This document shows positions 1 to 6,294 of a DNA stretch of 8,992 bases, piece after piece (within the stretch, counting starts at the first letter, position 1; every line of letters starts with the position of its first letter). The DNA is from JAAFGT01 sp041485165. Lineage in GTDB: Bacteria > Acidobacteriota > Terriglobia > Acidiferrales > UBA7541. The translations under genes and the position numbers were made by a program. Location of the stretch: the NCBI GenBank assembly GCA_041485165.1, contig JBGPJC010000137.1, forward strand, positions 1 to 8,992, read 5' to 3'. The notes below the pieces were generated by a model. It worked only from the letters and a program-made list of their open reading frames with translations. It searched no databases and was not told the DNA's origin.

Positions 1-1197
1 ATGTCGTCTACGAATACCAAACTGACCTTCTGGGGAGTGCGCGGCTCGACCCCCACGGTCGACCGCAGCACATGGCGCTACGGCGGAAATACGCCCTGCC
101 TCGAGCTGCAAGCCCCGGACGGCACCCGCTTCATCCTGGACACGGGCACCGGCTTGCGCAGCCTGGGGCGGCGTTACGCAGAAACGCTGGGCGACGCCCC
201 GCTGGACGCCTTCGTTTTCGTGACCCATTATCACTGGGACCACATCCAGGGACTTCCCTTCTTTACGCCGTTTGTCTCCCCGCAAAACCGCTTTCACTTC
301 TATAGCTTTCAATCGGAGTACCTGGGCAAGGATAGCTTGAAGCGCGTCATGCAAACGCAGATGGCTATGCCTTACTTTCCCGTGGACCTGAGCGTTTTCC
401 AGTCCCAGCGGGACTACACCGAGATCGGCGGCGGGGACAAGTTGGAAATCCGGGGCACGCGCATCTCCACCAAGTGGTTGAATCATCCCCAGGGCTGCCT
501 GGGGTTTCGTTTCGAGACTCCGGCGGGCGTCATTGTCTACGCCACCGACAACGAGCCCGGCGTGCCGGAGATGGACAAGAACCTGCGCGATCTGGCCGCG
601 GGCGCGGACATTTACATCCACGATGCGCAGTACACGCCCGAACAACTGGCCGGGGACCACAAGGGTTGGGGACATTCCTCCTGGGAAGAGGGTGTGCGCG
701 TGGCCAAAGATGCCAACGTGCGCAACCTGGTGCTTTTCCACCACGACCCGGATTCCTCCGACCGCCGGGTGGATGCCATCCTGCGGCAGACGCGCCAGCA
801 ATTCGCCAATGCCTGGGCGGCGTCCGAGGGCATGGTGATGACGCTCGAGGAGCAGAAGATCGATGTGGTCATGCGCGACAGCCGCGCTGGCCAGCGCCGC
901 GAGGGCTTCTTCCGCGCCACCATCGTGGGGTACACCGAAGAGGGTCGCGCGTTCGAGGAAGAAACCATCATCCGCGACCTAAGCCTGCACGGCGCCCTGC
1001 TCTACCTGGACAACCTGCCGCGCCTGCAATCCGAGCTGCAAGTGCTGATGGAAGCGCCGATGGACGACCTCCATCCCGACGGCCGCATCCCGCTGCGCGG
1101 CTTCGTCATCCGCAGGGAACATCCCCCCGGCGAGCAGCGCCACGCCGTGGGCATCGTCTTCGCCGAAGAAGTTGACCCCGAGCGCGTCGGCGGCTGA
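1..1197 (+). CDS. MBL-fold metallo-hydrolase with C-terminal PilZ domain
   Basis: This 398-residue protein joins a metallo-beta-lactamase-fold hydrolase (about residues 1-285) to a PilZ domain (about 290-392). The opening WGVRGSTP followed by YGGNTPCLEL is typical of the PhnP-like/cyclic-phosphodiesterase-like branch of MBL proteins. The metal-binding signature is H76-Y-H78-W-D80-H81, with later candidate ligands H162, D183 and H247/H248, so the hydrolase looks catalytically complete. The PilZ part has both c-di-GMP-binding hallmarks: R295-x3-R299, then D326-x-S328-x2-G331, with a closing VGIVF strand. Inference: a soluble cytoplasmic hydrolase whose activity or location is set by cyclic di-GMP; the substrate cannot be read from sequence. 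The ATG sits on the first base of the window, so no ribosome-binding site is visible and an upstream start cannot be excluded, although the N terminus matches the family start. No signal peptide is present. It converges on the gene at 1312-1662. Confidence 0.9.
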   Translation: MSSTNTKLTFWGVRGSTPTVDRSTWRYGGNTPCLELQAPDGTRFILDTGTGLRSLGRRYAETLGDAPLDAFVFVTHYHWDHIQGLPFFTPFVSPQNRFHFYSFQSEYLGKDSLKRVMQTQMAMPYFPVDLSVFQSQRDYTEIGGGDKLEIRGTRISTKWLNHPQGCLGFRFETPAGVIVYATDNEPGVPEMDKNLRDLAAGADIYIHDAQYTPEQLAGDHKGWGHSSWEEGVRVAKDANVRNLVLFHHDPDSSDRRVDAILRQTRQQFANAWAASEGMVMTLEEQKIDVVMRDSRAGQRREGFFRATIVGYTEEGRAFEEETIIRDLSLHGALLYLDNLPRLQSELQVLMEAPMDDLHPDGRIPLRGFVIRREHPPGEQRHAVGIVFAEEVDPERVGG

Positions 1198-1266
1198 GCT
1201 CGCGCCGGCCAGCAACGCCTTTTCCCTCAATCAGGTTGTACACAATTGAATCTCGACATGCTGAGT

Positions 1267-1278
1267 CCGCCGCGGCGG
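1267..1278. repeat. GC-rich 12-bp palindrome in the convergent intergenic gap
   Basis: The sequence CCGCCGCGGCGG is its own reverse complement and is followed directly by a further GGCC/GCCGCC-rich run. It lies in the 114-base space between two converging genes (1-1197 and 1312-1662). The position would suit a bidirectional terminator or a REP-like element, but there is no T tract on either side and the hairpin would have only a four-base stem around a four-base loop. Nothing else was recognised in 1198-1311. Confidence 0.25.
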
Positions 1279-1311
1279 GCCGCCCCTACGGTGTCCCGGG
1301 GATGATGCTGC

Positions 1312-1662
1312 TTATGCTTTAAGGGTTTCGATCTCGTGCATGCGGGAGAACGCGCGGCGGATGTGCGGGATGGTGATTGAACCGCCGACGACCAGGGCGA
1401 CATTCAGCGCATCAATCACCTCGGCGCGCGTCCAGCCTTCTTCGCCGCAGCGAATGATATGGTAGGTGATGCAATCGTCGCAGCGCAGCACGCAGGAAGC
1501 GACCAGGCCGAGCAACTCTTTTGTCTTGGTGCCCAGCGCGCCGGGCTCGTAAGCCTGGTGATCGAGTGCGAAGAAGCGCTTTATGCCCAGATGTCCACAA
1601 GCCAGGATTTCTTCATTCATCTCCGCGCGGAACTGATTGAAGTCTTTCAGCGAATCAGCCAT
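1312..1662 (-). CDS. AhpD-like / carboxymuconolactone decarboxylase family protein
   Basis: A 116-residue all-helical protein of the carboxymuconolactone decarboxylase/AhpD superfamily. The catalytic relay known from AhpD (Glu-x11-Cys-x2-Cys-x3-His) is present with exact spacing: E49, C61, C64 and H68. C57 and C72 lie nearby and are extra cysteines. This implies a thiol-disulfide or peroxidase-type activity rather than true lactone decarboxylation; the physiological reductant and substrate are unknown. I chose the ATG at 1662 because GGGGGAG (1669-1675) lies six bases upstream of it. A longer in-frame reading from TTG at 1680 would add six residues but would put that ribosome-binding site inside the gene. 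It begins 21 bases after the stop of the amidohydrolase at 1684-3195, so cotranscription is likely. There is no signal peptide, so it should be cytoplasmic, unlike its exported neighbour. Confidence 0.87.
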   Translation of the reverse strand: MADSLKDFNQFRAEMNEEILACGHLGIKRFFALDHQAYEPGALGTKTKELLGLVASCVLRCDDCITYHIIRCGEEGWTRAEVIDALNVALVVGGSITIPHIRRAFSRMHEIETLKA

Positions 1663-1668
1663 TGGCAT

Positions 1669-1675
1669 CTCCCCC
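1669..1675 (-). promoter_or_regulatory. Ribosome-binding site deciding the start of the AhpD-like gene
   Basis: On the minus strand this reads GGGGGAG, six bases before the ATG at 1662. It favours that ATG over the in-frame TTG at 1680, which has only an AT-rich stretch (AAATAATTC) before it. Confidence 0.6.
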
Positions 1676-1683
1676 GGCAAGAA

Positions 1684-3195
1684 TTATTTCGGCAGCACGC
1701 GGCCCGGGCGCTGGCCGGTGGGTTTGTCGTGGTCCCACACCAGCACGCCGTTCACATACACCTTTTCGATGCCGGTGGAGAGTTTTTGTGGCTCTTGAAA
1801 TGTCGAGCGGTCAATGACCGTGTCCGGATTGAAGAGCACCAGGTCGGCCATCATCCCTTCACGGACCAGCCCGCGGTCAGAAAGCTTCAGCCTCCAGGCG
1901 GGCAGTGAGGTCATCTTGCGGATAGCCTCAGGCAGAGTGAGCCATTTCCACTCGCGGACGTAACGGCCAAGAACTCGCGGGAAAGTCCCGGAGGCGCGGG
2001 GGTGGTGCATGCCGATGCCGCCGTCGCTCGAGACCATCACCCACGGTTGGGCGTAGAACAGGCGTATGTCCGGCTCGATCATGGACTGGCCGATCACGCC
2101 CGCGCCGCCATCCTTGACCATCTGGCTGAACAGCGCGGCATTGGTGATGCCCTGCGCCTTGGCGACCTCTTCCAGCGTGCGGCCCTCGTACTCGGGATGG
2201 GCCTTGTGCTCGGTGATGAGCACGTGGGAGGCGCCGCCCACATCGGCAAGCGCGCGGTCCACGCTGGCCGGATCGTCGTACTTTTTGTTGGGCACCAGGA
2301 CGGTGAGCGTGGAATGCCAGGCGTCGTAGGGATAGCAATCCGCGGTAACGTCCTGGCCGCGGTGGCGCGCATCGTCGTACATCTTGACCACTTCGGCGGC
2401 GCGGTTCCACACGCCAACGGTGCCCAGCTTGATGTGCGTGTTCTGCACCGGGAGGCCGCCCTGCAGGCCGATGGCCAGCAGCTCGCGCATGGCTTCAAAG
2501 CTGCGGTCGGCCTCATCGCGAATGTGAGAGATGTAGAAGCCGCCGTACTTGCCGGCGATGCGGGCCATGGCCACCAGCTCGGCCGTGTCGCTGTAGCTGG
2601 CCACGTCGTACTCCACGCCGCTGGACAGGCCCACGGCGCCTTCCTTCATGCCTTGCTCGACCAGCCTGGCCATCTGCTCGATTTCCTCGGGCCGGGCAAC
2701 GCGGCGGAAATCCGCGCCCATCACTTTTTCGCGCAGGGTGGCGTGGCCGACCAGCATCAGGAAATTCAGAGCGGGCGGGTCGCGGCGGAATTTGTCGAGA
2801 TAATCGGCGATGGGCCAGGGCGATCCGCCGTCCTGACCGAGCAGCAGCGTGGTGAGGCCCTGAGAAATCTGGCTCTCGGCGAGGCGGTCATTTTCGAGGC
2901 CGCGGTCGGAGTGGTTGTGAGTGTCAATAAAACCCGGGGAGAGGACCAGACCGGTTGCGTCCACCACGGACTCGCCGGGCTCGGGCGAGAGGTCCCCGAC
3001 AGCCACGATGTGGTCACCGACGACGCGGACGTTGGCGCGGAACAGCGGAGCGCCGGTGCCGTCGGCCACCCGCGCTCCCACAATCAGGAACCCAATCCGC
3101 TTTTCCTGCGCGAGGCCGGCGTGCGCGAGACAGAACAGCATCACACCGAGGCCAGCCAGCAGGGAAACAAGAAGGACGGTCAGACGAGAGCGCAT
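1684..3195 (-). CDS. Exported N-acyl-D-amino-acid deacylase family amidohydrolase
   Basis: A 503-residue metal-dependent amidohydrolase of the D-aminoacylase type, which removes N-acyl groups from D-amino acids; related enzymes also act on dihydropyrimidine-like or other amides. Residues 1 to about 29 form a signal peptide: positive MRSR, a long hydrophobic core, and an AHA or GLA cleavage site. A short beta segment precedes the barrel motif PGFIDTHNHSD, giving metal ligands H93 and H95. H224 (in SHIRDE) and H254 (in THIKLG) are 30 residues apart, as His220 and His250 are in the Alcaligenes D-aminoacylase. The catalytic Asp is D391 in SSDG. Where that enzyme has its zinc-binding Cys96 (GNCG), this protein has GQDG with D122, so the metal site is probably built differently. 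The C-terminal beta segment (ADLVLFNPDTV) closes the fold. The start ATG at 3195 has a GGAG eleven bases upstream, rather far. Export suggests scavenging of D-amino-acid derivatives, perhaps from cell-wall debris (inference). Exact substrate uncertain. Confidence 0.88.
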   Translation of the reverse strand: MRSRLTVLLVSLLAGLGVMLFCLAHAGLAQEKRIGFLIVGARVADGTGAPLFRANVRVVGDHIVAVGDLSPEPGESVVDATGLVLSPGFIDTHNHSDRGLENDRLAESQISQGLTTLLLGQDGGSPWPIADYLDKFRRDPPALNFLMLVGHATLREKVMGADFRRVARPEEIEQMARLVEQGMKEGAVGLSSGVEYDVASYSDTAELVAMARIAGKYGGFYISHIRDEADRSFEAMRELLAIGLQGGLPVQNTHIKLGTVGVWNRAAEVVKMYDDARHRGQDVTADCYPYDAWHSTLTVLVPNKKYDDPASVDRALADVGGASHVLITEHKAHPEYEGRTLEEVAKAQGITNAALFSQMVKDGGAGVIGQSMIEPDIRLFYAQPWVMVSSDGGIGMHHPRASGTFPRVLGRYVREWKWLTLPEAIRKMTSLPAWRLKLSDRGLVREGMMADLVLFNPDTVIDRSTFQEPQKLSTGIEKVYVNGVLVWDHDKPTGQRPGRVLPK

Positions 3196-3231
3196 GGCCT
3201 GGGATACTCCAATTTAAAAAAGTGAGGCGCC

Positions 3232-3261
3232 ATCATACTCGAAGCACTGGCCGGGTGCACT
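3232..3261 (-). promoter_or_regulatory. Possible promoter before the amidohydrolase gene
   Basis: On the minus strand a good -10 hexamer, TATGAT, occupies 3232-3237, about 36 bases before the ATG at 3195. The -35 region 16-18 bases upstream is poor (AGTGCA or GTGCAC). Two GCACTG copies (plus strand, 3244-3249 and 3257-3262) are spaced 13 bases apart around it and might serve an activator. The downstream gene could instead be read from the STAS gene, which ends 93 bases upstream in the same direction. Confidence 0.3.
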
Positions 3262-3288
3262 GCAGGCAAAGGGTACCGAAGGGTGGAA

Positions 3289-3636
3289 CTAGATCACGGC
3301 CAAGGCCGCGGCTTCGTCATCGTACAGGGTGAGGATAGTGTCCAACCGCACCATCTTGAGCGTCTGGCGGATCATTTTAGTGGGCGCGAAAAGCAGGAAC
3401 TTGCCACCGCCGCGCGAGATGGTGGTAAACGAGCGCACCAGCGAGCCGATCCCCGAGCTGTCCAGCAGAGTGATCAGAGAGAGATTCACGGCGATGTTGC
3501 GGTGGCCGGCTTCCAGCAACTCCTGCACCTTGTCCCGCAGGGCTTGCTCGGATTCCCCCAGCCGGACGGGCCCTTCCACATCGAGGATCACTGCCTTGTC
3601 CACGAAACGAACTTTGATCTTGCTGTGTTCGGTCAC
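3289..3636 (-). CDS. STAS-domain protein, anti-anti-sigma-factor-like
   Basis: A 115-residue single STAS domain like SpoIIAA/RsbV. The phosphorylation loop reads LLDSSGIGSLVRS, with S60/S61 as the candidate phosphoacceptor after D59. The early beta strand VILDVEGPVRL and the later GGKFLLFAP strand fit the family fold, and the length is normal. In known systems the unphosphorylated form binds an anti-sigma serine kinase and frees a sigma factor, while related STAS proteins act in other partner-switching complexes. No HATPase kinase, PP2C phosphatase or sigma gene is visible nearby, so the partner lies elsewhere. Translation starts at GTG (3634-3636) with GAGGGAG five bases upstream at 3642-3648; the nearby ATG at 3650 is out of frame. 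It is divergent from the GAF/adaptor operon and shares its promoter region, and it is followed by the amidohydrolase gene in the same direction. Confidence 0.88.
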   Translation of the reverse strand: MTEHSKIKVRFVDKAVILDVEGPVRLGESEQALRDKVQELLEAGHRNIAVNLSLITLLDSSGIGSLVRSFTTISRGGGKFLLFAPTKMIRQTLKMVRLDTILTLYDDEAAALAVI

Positions 3637-3681
3637 GCGCTCTCCCTCATGCCCCGGTTGAGATGAACCGGCTCAAGCCTC

Positions 3682-3710
3682 AAACTACCCATATTCCCTA
3701 GACAAATCAA
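3682..3710 (-). promoter_or_regulatory. Candidate promoter for the STAS gene
   Basis: On the minus strand: -35 TTGATT (3705-3710), a 17-base spacer, and -10 TAGTTT (3682-3687). A transcript would start near 3675, leaving about 40 bases of leader before the GTG at 3636. The -10 is only a moderate match. The -35 box sits nine bases from the -35 box of the divergent promoter at 3720-3748. Confidence 0.45.
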
Positions 3711-3724
3711 GGCCTTGTCTTGAC
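3701..3724. promoter_or_regulatory. Candidate operator: 24-bp dyad between divergent promoters
   Basis: GACAAATCAAGG (3701-3712) and CCTTGTCTTGAC (3713-3724) pair at 9 of 12 positions about a centre at 3712/3713. The core CAAGGCCTTG (3708-3717) is a perfect 10-bp palindrome. It covers all of the -35 of the leftward promoter (3705-3710) and most of the -35 of the rightward one (3720-3725). A dimeric regulator bound here would be expected to affect both directions. The regulator is not identifiable from this window. Confidence 0.4.
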
Positions 3725-3748
3725 ACCCCCCGGTGCATTTGCTAGCCT
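3720..3748 (+). promoter_or_regulatory. Promoter of the GAF/adaptor/M50 operon
   Basis: A perfect -35 box TTGACA (3720-3725) is followed by a 17-base spacer and a -10 TAGCCT (3743-3748). A TG one base upstream of the -10 (3740-3741) makes it an extended -10. A transcript would start near 3755 and carry about 73 bases of leader. The leader holds a small hairpin (3794-3809, six pairs, tetraloop) just before the ribosome-binding site. Confidence 0.6.
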
Positions 3749-3816
3749 CGCCGCTGTTTAATGAAAGCCTCGGAGTTTTCCTGCACTCGAAACGGAAGGA
3801 GGCCTTTCCCCAGACG

Positions 3817-3823
3817 AGGAGGG
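3817..3823 (+). promoter_or_regulatory. Ribosome-binding site of the GAF/adaptor gene
   Basis: AGGAGGG lies four bases before the ATG at 3828. A second Shine-Dalgarno-like run, AAGGAGG (3796-3802), lies upstream but is inside the hairpin at 3794-3809 and has no start codon at a useful distance. Confidence 0.6.
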
Positions 3824-3827
3824 CACG

Positions 3828-6242
3828 ATGGAGCGGCTGCCGGCCCTTTATGAGCTAGCCACCGCTTACCATGGCTGCCGCGACCTCGACGGCCTGCTGC
3901 GCACATTCTCCACCACCGTGCGCGCGCGTCTGGGCGCCCGCGGAGTCCTGCTGTGGCTGCCAGATGACGCCGCCGGTGTGCTGCGCTGCCGCGGGAAGTA
4001 TTTCGCTACTGGCGAGCGATTTGAGCCCTCCGCGGAGACGGTGGATTCCGGTCTGCTCGTGGAGATGCTCTCCGCCAAGACCGCGCGTCGTCTCTCCGCC
4101 GCGGACAAGAAAGACCGCCTCCTAGGACACCTGGTTCCCGGCCACCGCGAACGTGTCGAGAATGCGCTTTATGCGCCCATCTCCGCTTCTGGCGGTCCCG
4201 CGGGCGTGGTCGAAGTTCTGAATAAGGAGGGCGGGGAGTTCACCGCCGAGGACGCCGGATTCCTGGAAGAGGCCGCGCGGATGACCGGGCGGATGATCGA
4301 AACGCTGCACGCCGCGGGCGAGGACCGCAACGTGCAGCTCGACACCGTCGAGCGCCTCACCTCACTCTATGACATCAGCCGGATTTTCAACTCCACGCTG
4401 GAGCTCGAAGACCTCTGCCCCATCATCACCGGCAAAATCCGTGACCTACTCGGCGCCGGCGCCGCAAACCTCTGGCTGGTGAGCAACGACGGAAAAGAGC
4501 TCCTGTTTGCGCATCAGGACGGCGAAGACCCCACCACTGAAGAAGACGGCAAAATGGCGTTGGGCGAGGGCTTTCTGGGCACGGTGGCCAGCTCAGGACA
4601 AGAGCTCCTGGTGGCCGACGCCGCACAGGAACCGCTGCTCGCCGACCGCCGCCAGTCCGGAGAATTCACCATCGAAACGGCCATGGCCGCTCCGTTGGTC
4701 CATGAAAACAATGTCATCGGCGTCATCGAAGTGGTGAATAAGCTCGACGGCACCCCCTTCGATGAAGACGACCTTTTCTTCTTCACCAGCATCAGCGAAC
4801 AAGCGCGCATGGCGTTGCACAACGCCAAGCTGCTCGATTCCGAGCGCCGGGTACACGAGCTGGATGCGCTGCTGGCCATCAGCAAAGAGATCACCTCGAC
4901 GCTGGACCTGGACCACGTCCTCTCCACCGTAGTGCACCAGGCGTCTACCGTGGTCCCGTTCGAGCGCTGCGCCATCGGACTGTATGACCGCGACCGCTTC
5001 CAGTTGGTGGCCGTCTCCGGAGAATCAGAGCTGCCGCGCACGCCGGAGATGAGCCGTCTGGGGGAGCTGCTCGAATGGGTGGCCGGCCAGCCCGAGCCGG
5101 TCTCCGCGGACCGGCTGGAGGAAGGTTGGAAAACTTCACCGGAGAAGCCCAGCCCGCTGCTGGTCCCCTTCCTCGAAGAGCACGGGCGCAACGGTTTCTA
5201 CGCTCTGCCGCTGCGCGACGAACAGGGCATCCTGGGCGTGCTGGCGCTGGAAAGCGGCGATTCCGAATTCCTCGGCGAAACCCAGTTGGAGACCCTCAGC
5301 ATCCTCGCCAATCAGGTAACCGTCGCCATCCGCAACGCGCGCCTCTACCAGAGCGTGCCCCTGATGCGCGTCCTGCGGCCGATGGCAAAGACGCGGGAGA
5401 AGCTGGGCGCGGTAAGCCGTAATACCGAACTGCTCGTCAAGATCGGCATTGTAGTGGTGCTGCTGCTGGTGGTGCCCTGGCCGATGCGGGTTTCCGGCAC
5501 TGCCGGCGTCGTGCCGGCCGAACGGCGGGTGGTGAGTGCCGAGGTGGAAGGAATCGTTCGCCAGGTGTATGTCCATGAAGGCGAAGTGCTGGCCGCGGGC
5601 GCGCCGCTCGCGCAGCTCGACGATGGCGCGACGCGTGTGCGCCTGGAGCGGGCGCTGGCGCGGCTGGCCCTGGCGCGCCACGACCTCGCCGAGGCCGATG
5701 CACTTCGCGACTTTTCCACCGCCTCACAGGCGCGCCTGCGCATGGACATCGAGCAGGCCGGGGTGGACCTGGAAAGCCAAATGCTCGCGCGGGCCCGTCT
5801 GCTGGCTCCCATTTCCGGTGTTGTGGTCACGCCAAAGGTGGAAGAGAAAACCGGCCGCTTTCTCGAGCGCGGGGAAATCTTCTGCGAAATGGTGGACAAC
5901 GAGCGCATGGCTGCCGACATCGAGGTGATCGAGACGGATAGCGCTCTTCTTCGTCCCGGGGCGCCGGTGGTGTTGAAGCTCAACGCTTACCCCACGGCAA
6001 CGTTTCAAGGCAGCATCGAGCGTGTCGGCACGCGCACCATGACCGCCGAGAGTGAACAGTACTTCTTTGCCCGCGCCGTTTTCCAGAACACCAGCGGAAG
6101 GCTTCGCCCGGGAATGGTGGGACTTGCCAAGGTGACTGCGGTGGGCGGCTGGTTTCAGAGCGGCTGGTATCCCACGGGTTACGTCCTGCTGCGGCCGCCG
6201 GTCCGCTGGCTGTGGCGAAAGATCTGGTCATGGCTGCCGTAA
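3828..6242 (+). CDS. Triple-GAF sensor fused through one TM helix to a HlyD-type periplasmic adaptor
   Basis: An 804-residue fusion. Three GAF domains occupy about residues 17-160, 189-334 and 358-505; GAF1 (VEVLNKEGG) and GAF2 (IEVVNKLDG, then FDEDD) approach the NKFDE motif of ligand-binding GAFs. A helix rich in V, I and L (about 536-550) crosses the inner membrane. Beyond it lies a membrane-fusion adaptor: first lipoyl half about 568-598, coiled-coil hairpin 600-655, second lipoyl half 657-690 (with APISGVV), and beta-barrel 693-770. The C-terminal 30 residues hold six tryptophans (W775, W780, W794, W796, W800, W802) and may lie on the membrane. There is no histidine kinase, GGDEF, EAL or phosphatase domain, so the adaptor itself appears to be the output. 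Inference: cytoplasmic ligand or redox sensing tunes assembly or gating of an export complex. It is first in the operon, with AGGAGGG before the ATG; the next gene starts 52 bases downstream. The ligand is unknown. Confidence 0.9.
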   Translation: MERLPALYELATAYHGCRDLDGLLRTFSTTVRARLGARGVLLWLPDDAAGVLRCRGKYFATGERFEPSAETVDSGLLVEMLSAKTARRLSAADKKDRLLGHLVPGHRERVENALYAPISASGGPAGVVEVLNKEGGEFTAEDAGFLEEAARMTGRMIETLHAAGEDRNVQLDTVERLTSLYDISRIFNSTLELEDLCPIITGKIRDLLGAGAANLWLVSNDGKELLFAHQDGEDPTTEEDGKMALGEGFLGTVASSGQELLVADAAQEPLLADRRQSGEFTIETAMAAPLVHENNVIGVIEVVNKLDGTPFDEDDLFFFTSISEQARMALHNAKLLDSERRVHELDALLAISKEITSTLDLDHVLSTVVHQASTVVPFERCAIGLYDRDRFQLVAVSGESELPRTPEMSRLGELLEWVAGQPEPVSADRLEEGWKTSPEKPSPLLVPFLEEHGRNGFYALPLRDEQGILGVLALESGDSEFLGETQLETLSILANQVTVAIRNARLYQSVPLMRVLRPMAKTREKLGAVSRNTELLVKIGIVVVLLLVVPWPMRVSGTAGVVPAERRVVSAEVEGIVRQVYVHEGEVLAAGAPLAQLDDGATRVRLERALARLALARHDLAEADALRDFSTASQARLRMDIEQAGVDLESQMLARARLLAPISGVVVTPKVEEKTGRFLERGEIFCEMVDNERMAADIEVIETDSALLRPGAPVVLKLNAYPTATFQGSIERVGTRTMTAESEQYFFARAVFQNTSGRLRPGMVGLAKVTAVGGWFQSGWYPTGYVLLRPPVRWLWRKIWSWLP

Positions 6243-6294
6243 GCTCGCGCGCCGGAACGCCGCGGCATCGACCACCGCAAGGCTAGGGGGAACG

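Noticed and set aside
474..1175. 233-codon plus-strand frame inside the MBL-PilZ gene
   Set aside because: Arg/Pro/Gly-rich out-of-frame reading of GC-rich coding sequence; the overlapping frame has intact metal and PilZ motifs.
1193..1230. Possible terminator after the MBL-PilZ gene (GCTG...CAGC then a TTTT run)
   Set aside because: Only four pairs with a long unpaired interior, and the T run is short and several bases away from the stem.
1663..1680. Longer start (TTG at 1680) for the AhpD-like gene
   Set aside because: It would place the strong GGGGGAG ribosome-binding site inside the coding region, and no comparable site precedes the TTG.
2002..3225. 407-codon open frame on the plus strand
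   Set aside because: It is antisense to the amidohydrolase, whose motifs are unmistakable. The predicted protein shows only His/Ala/Gly/Val-rich low-complexity sequence.
3244..3262. Two GCACTG copies 13 bases apart upstream of the amidohydrolase gene
   Set aside because: Six-base repeats at this spacing are expected by chance. Mentioned only with the weak promoter there and not raised to a finding.
3761..3853. 30-codon upstream ORF in the leader of the GAF/adaptor gene
   Set aside because: No ribosome-binding site precedes its ATG. It is Arg/Gly-rich and overlaps the main start in another frame, and nothing suggests an attenuator.
4514..5191. 225-codon minus-strand open frame within the GAF region
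   Set aside because: It is Ser/Arg-rich shadow translation opposite well-defined GAF domains 2 and 3, with no plausible fold.
3828..6242. Interpretation of the GAF protein as a two-component or phosphodiesterase regulator
   Set aside because: After the third GAF the sequence goes straight to a membrane helix and lipoyl/coiled-coil/barrel segments; no H-box, HATPase, HD or GGDEF motif was found.
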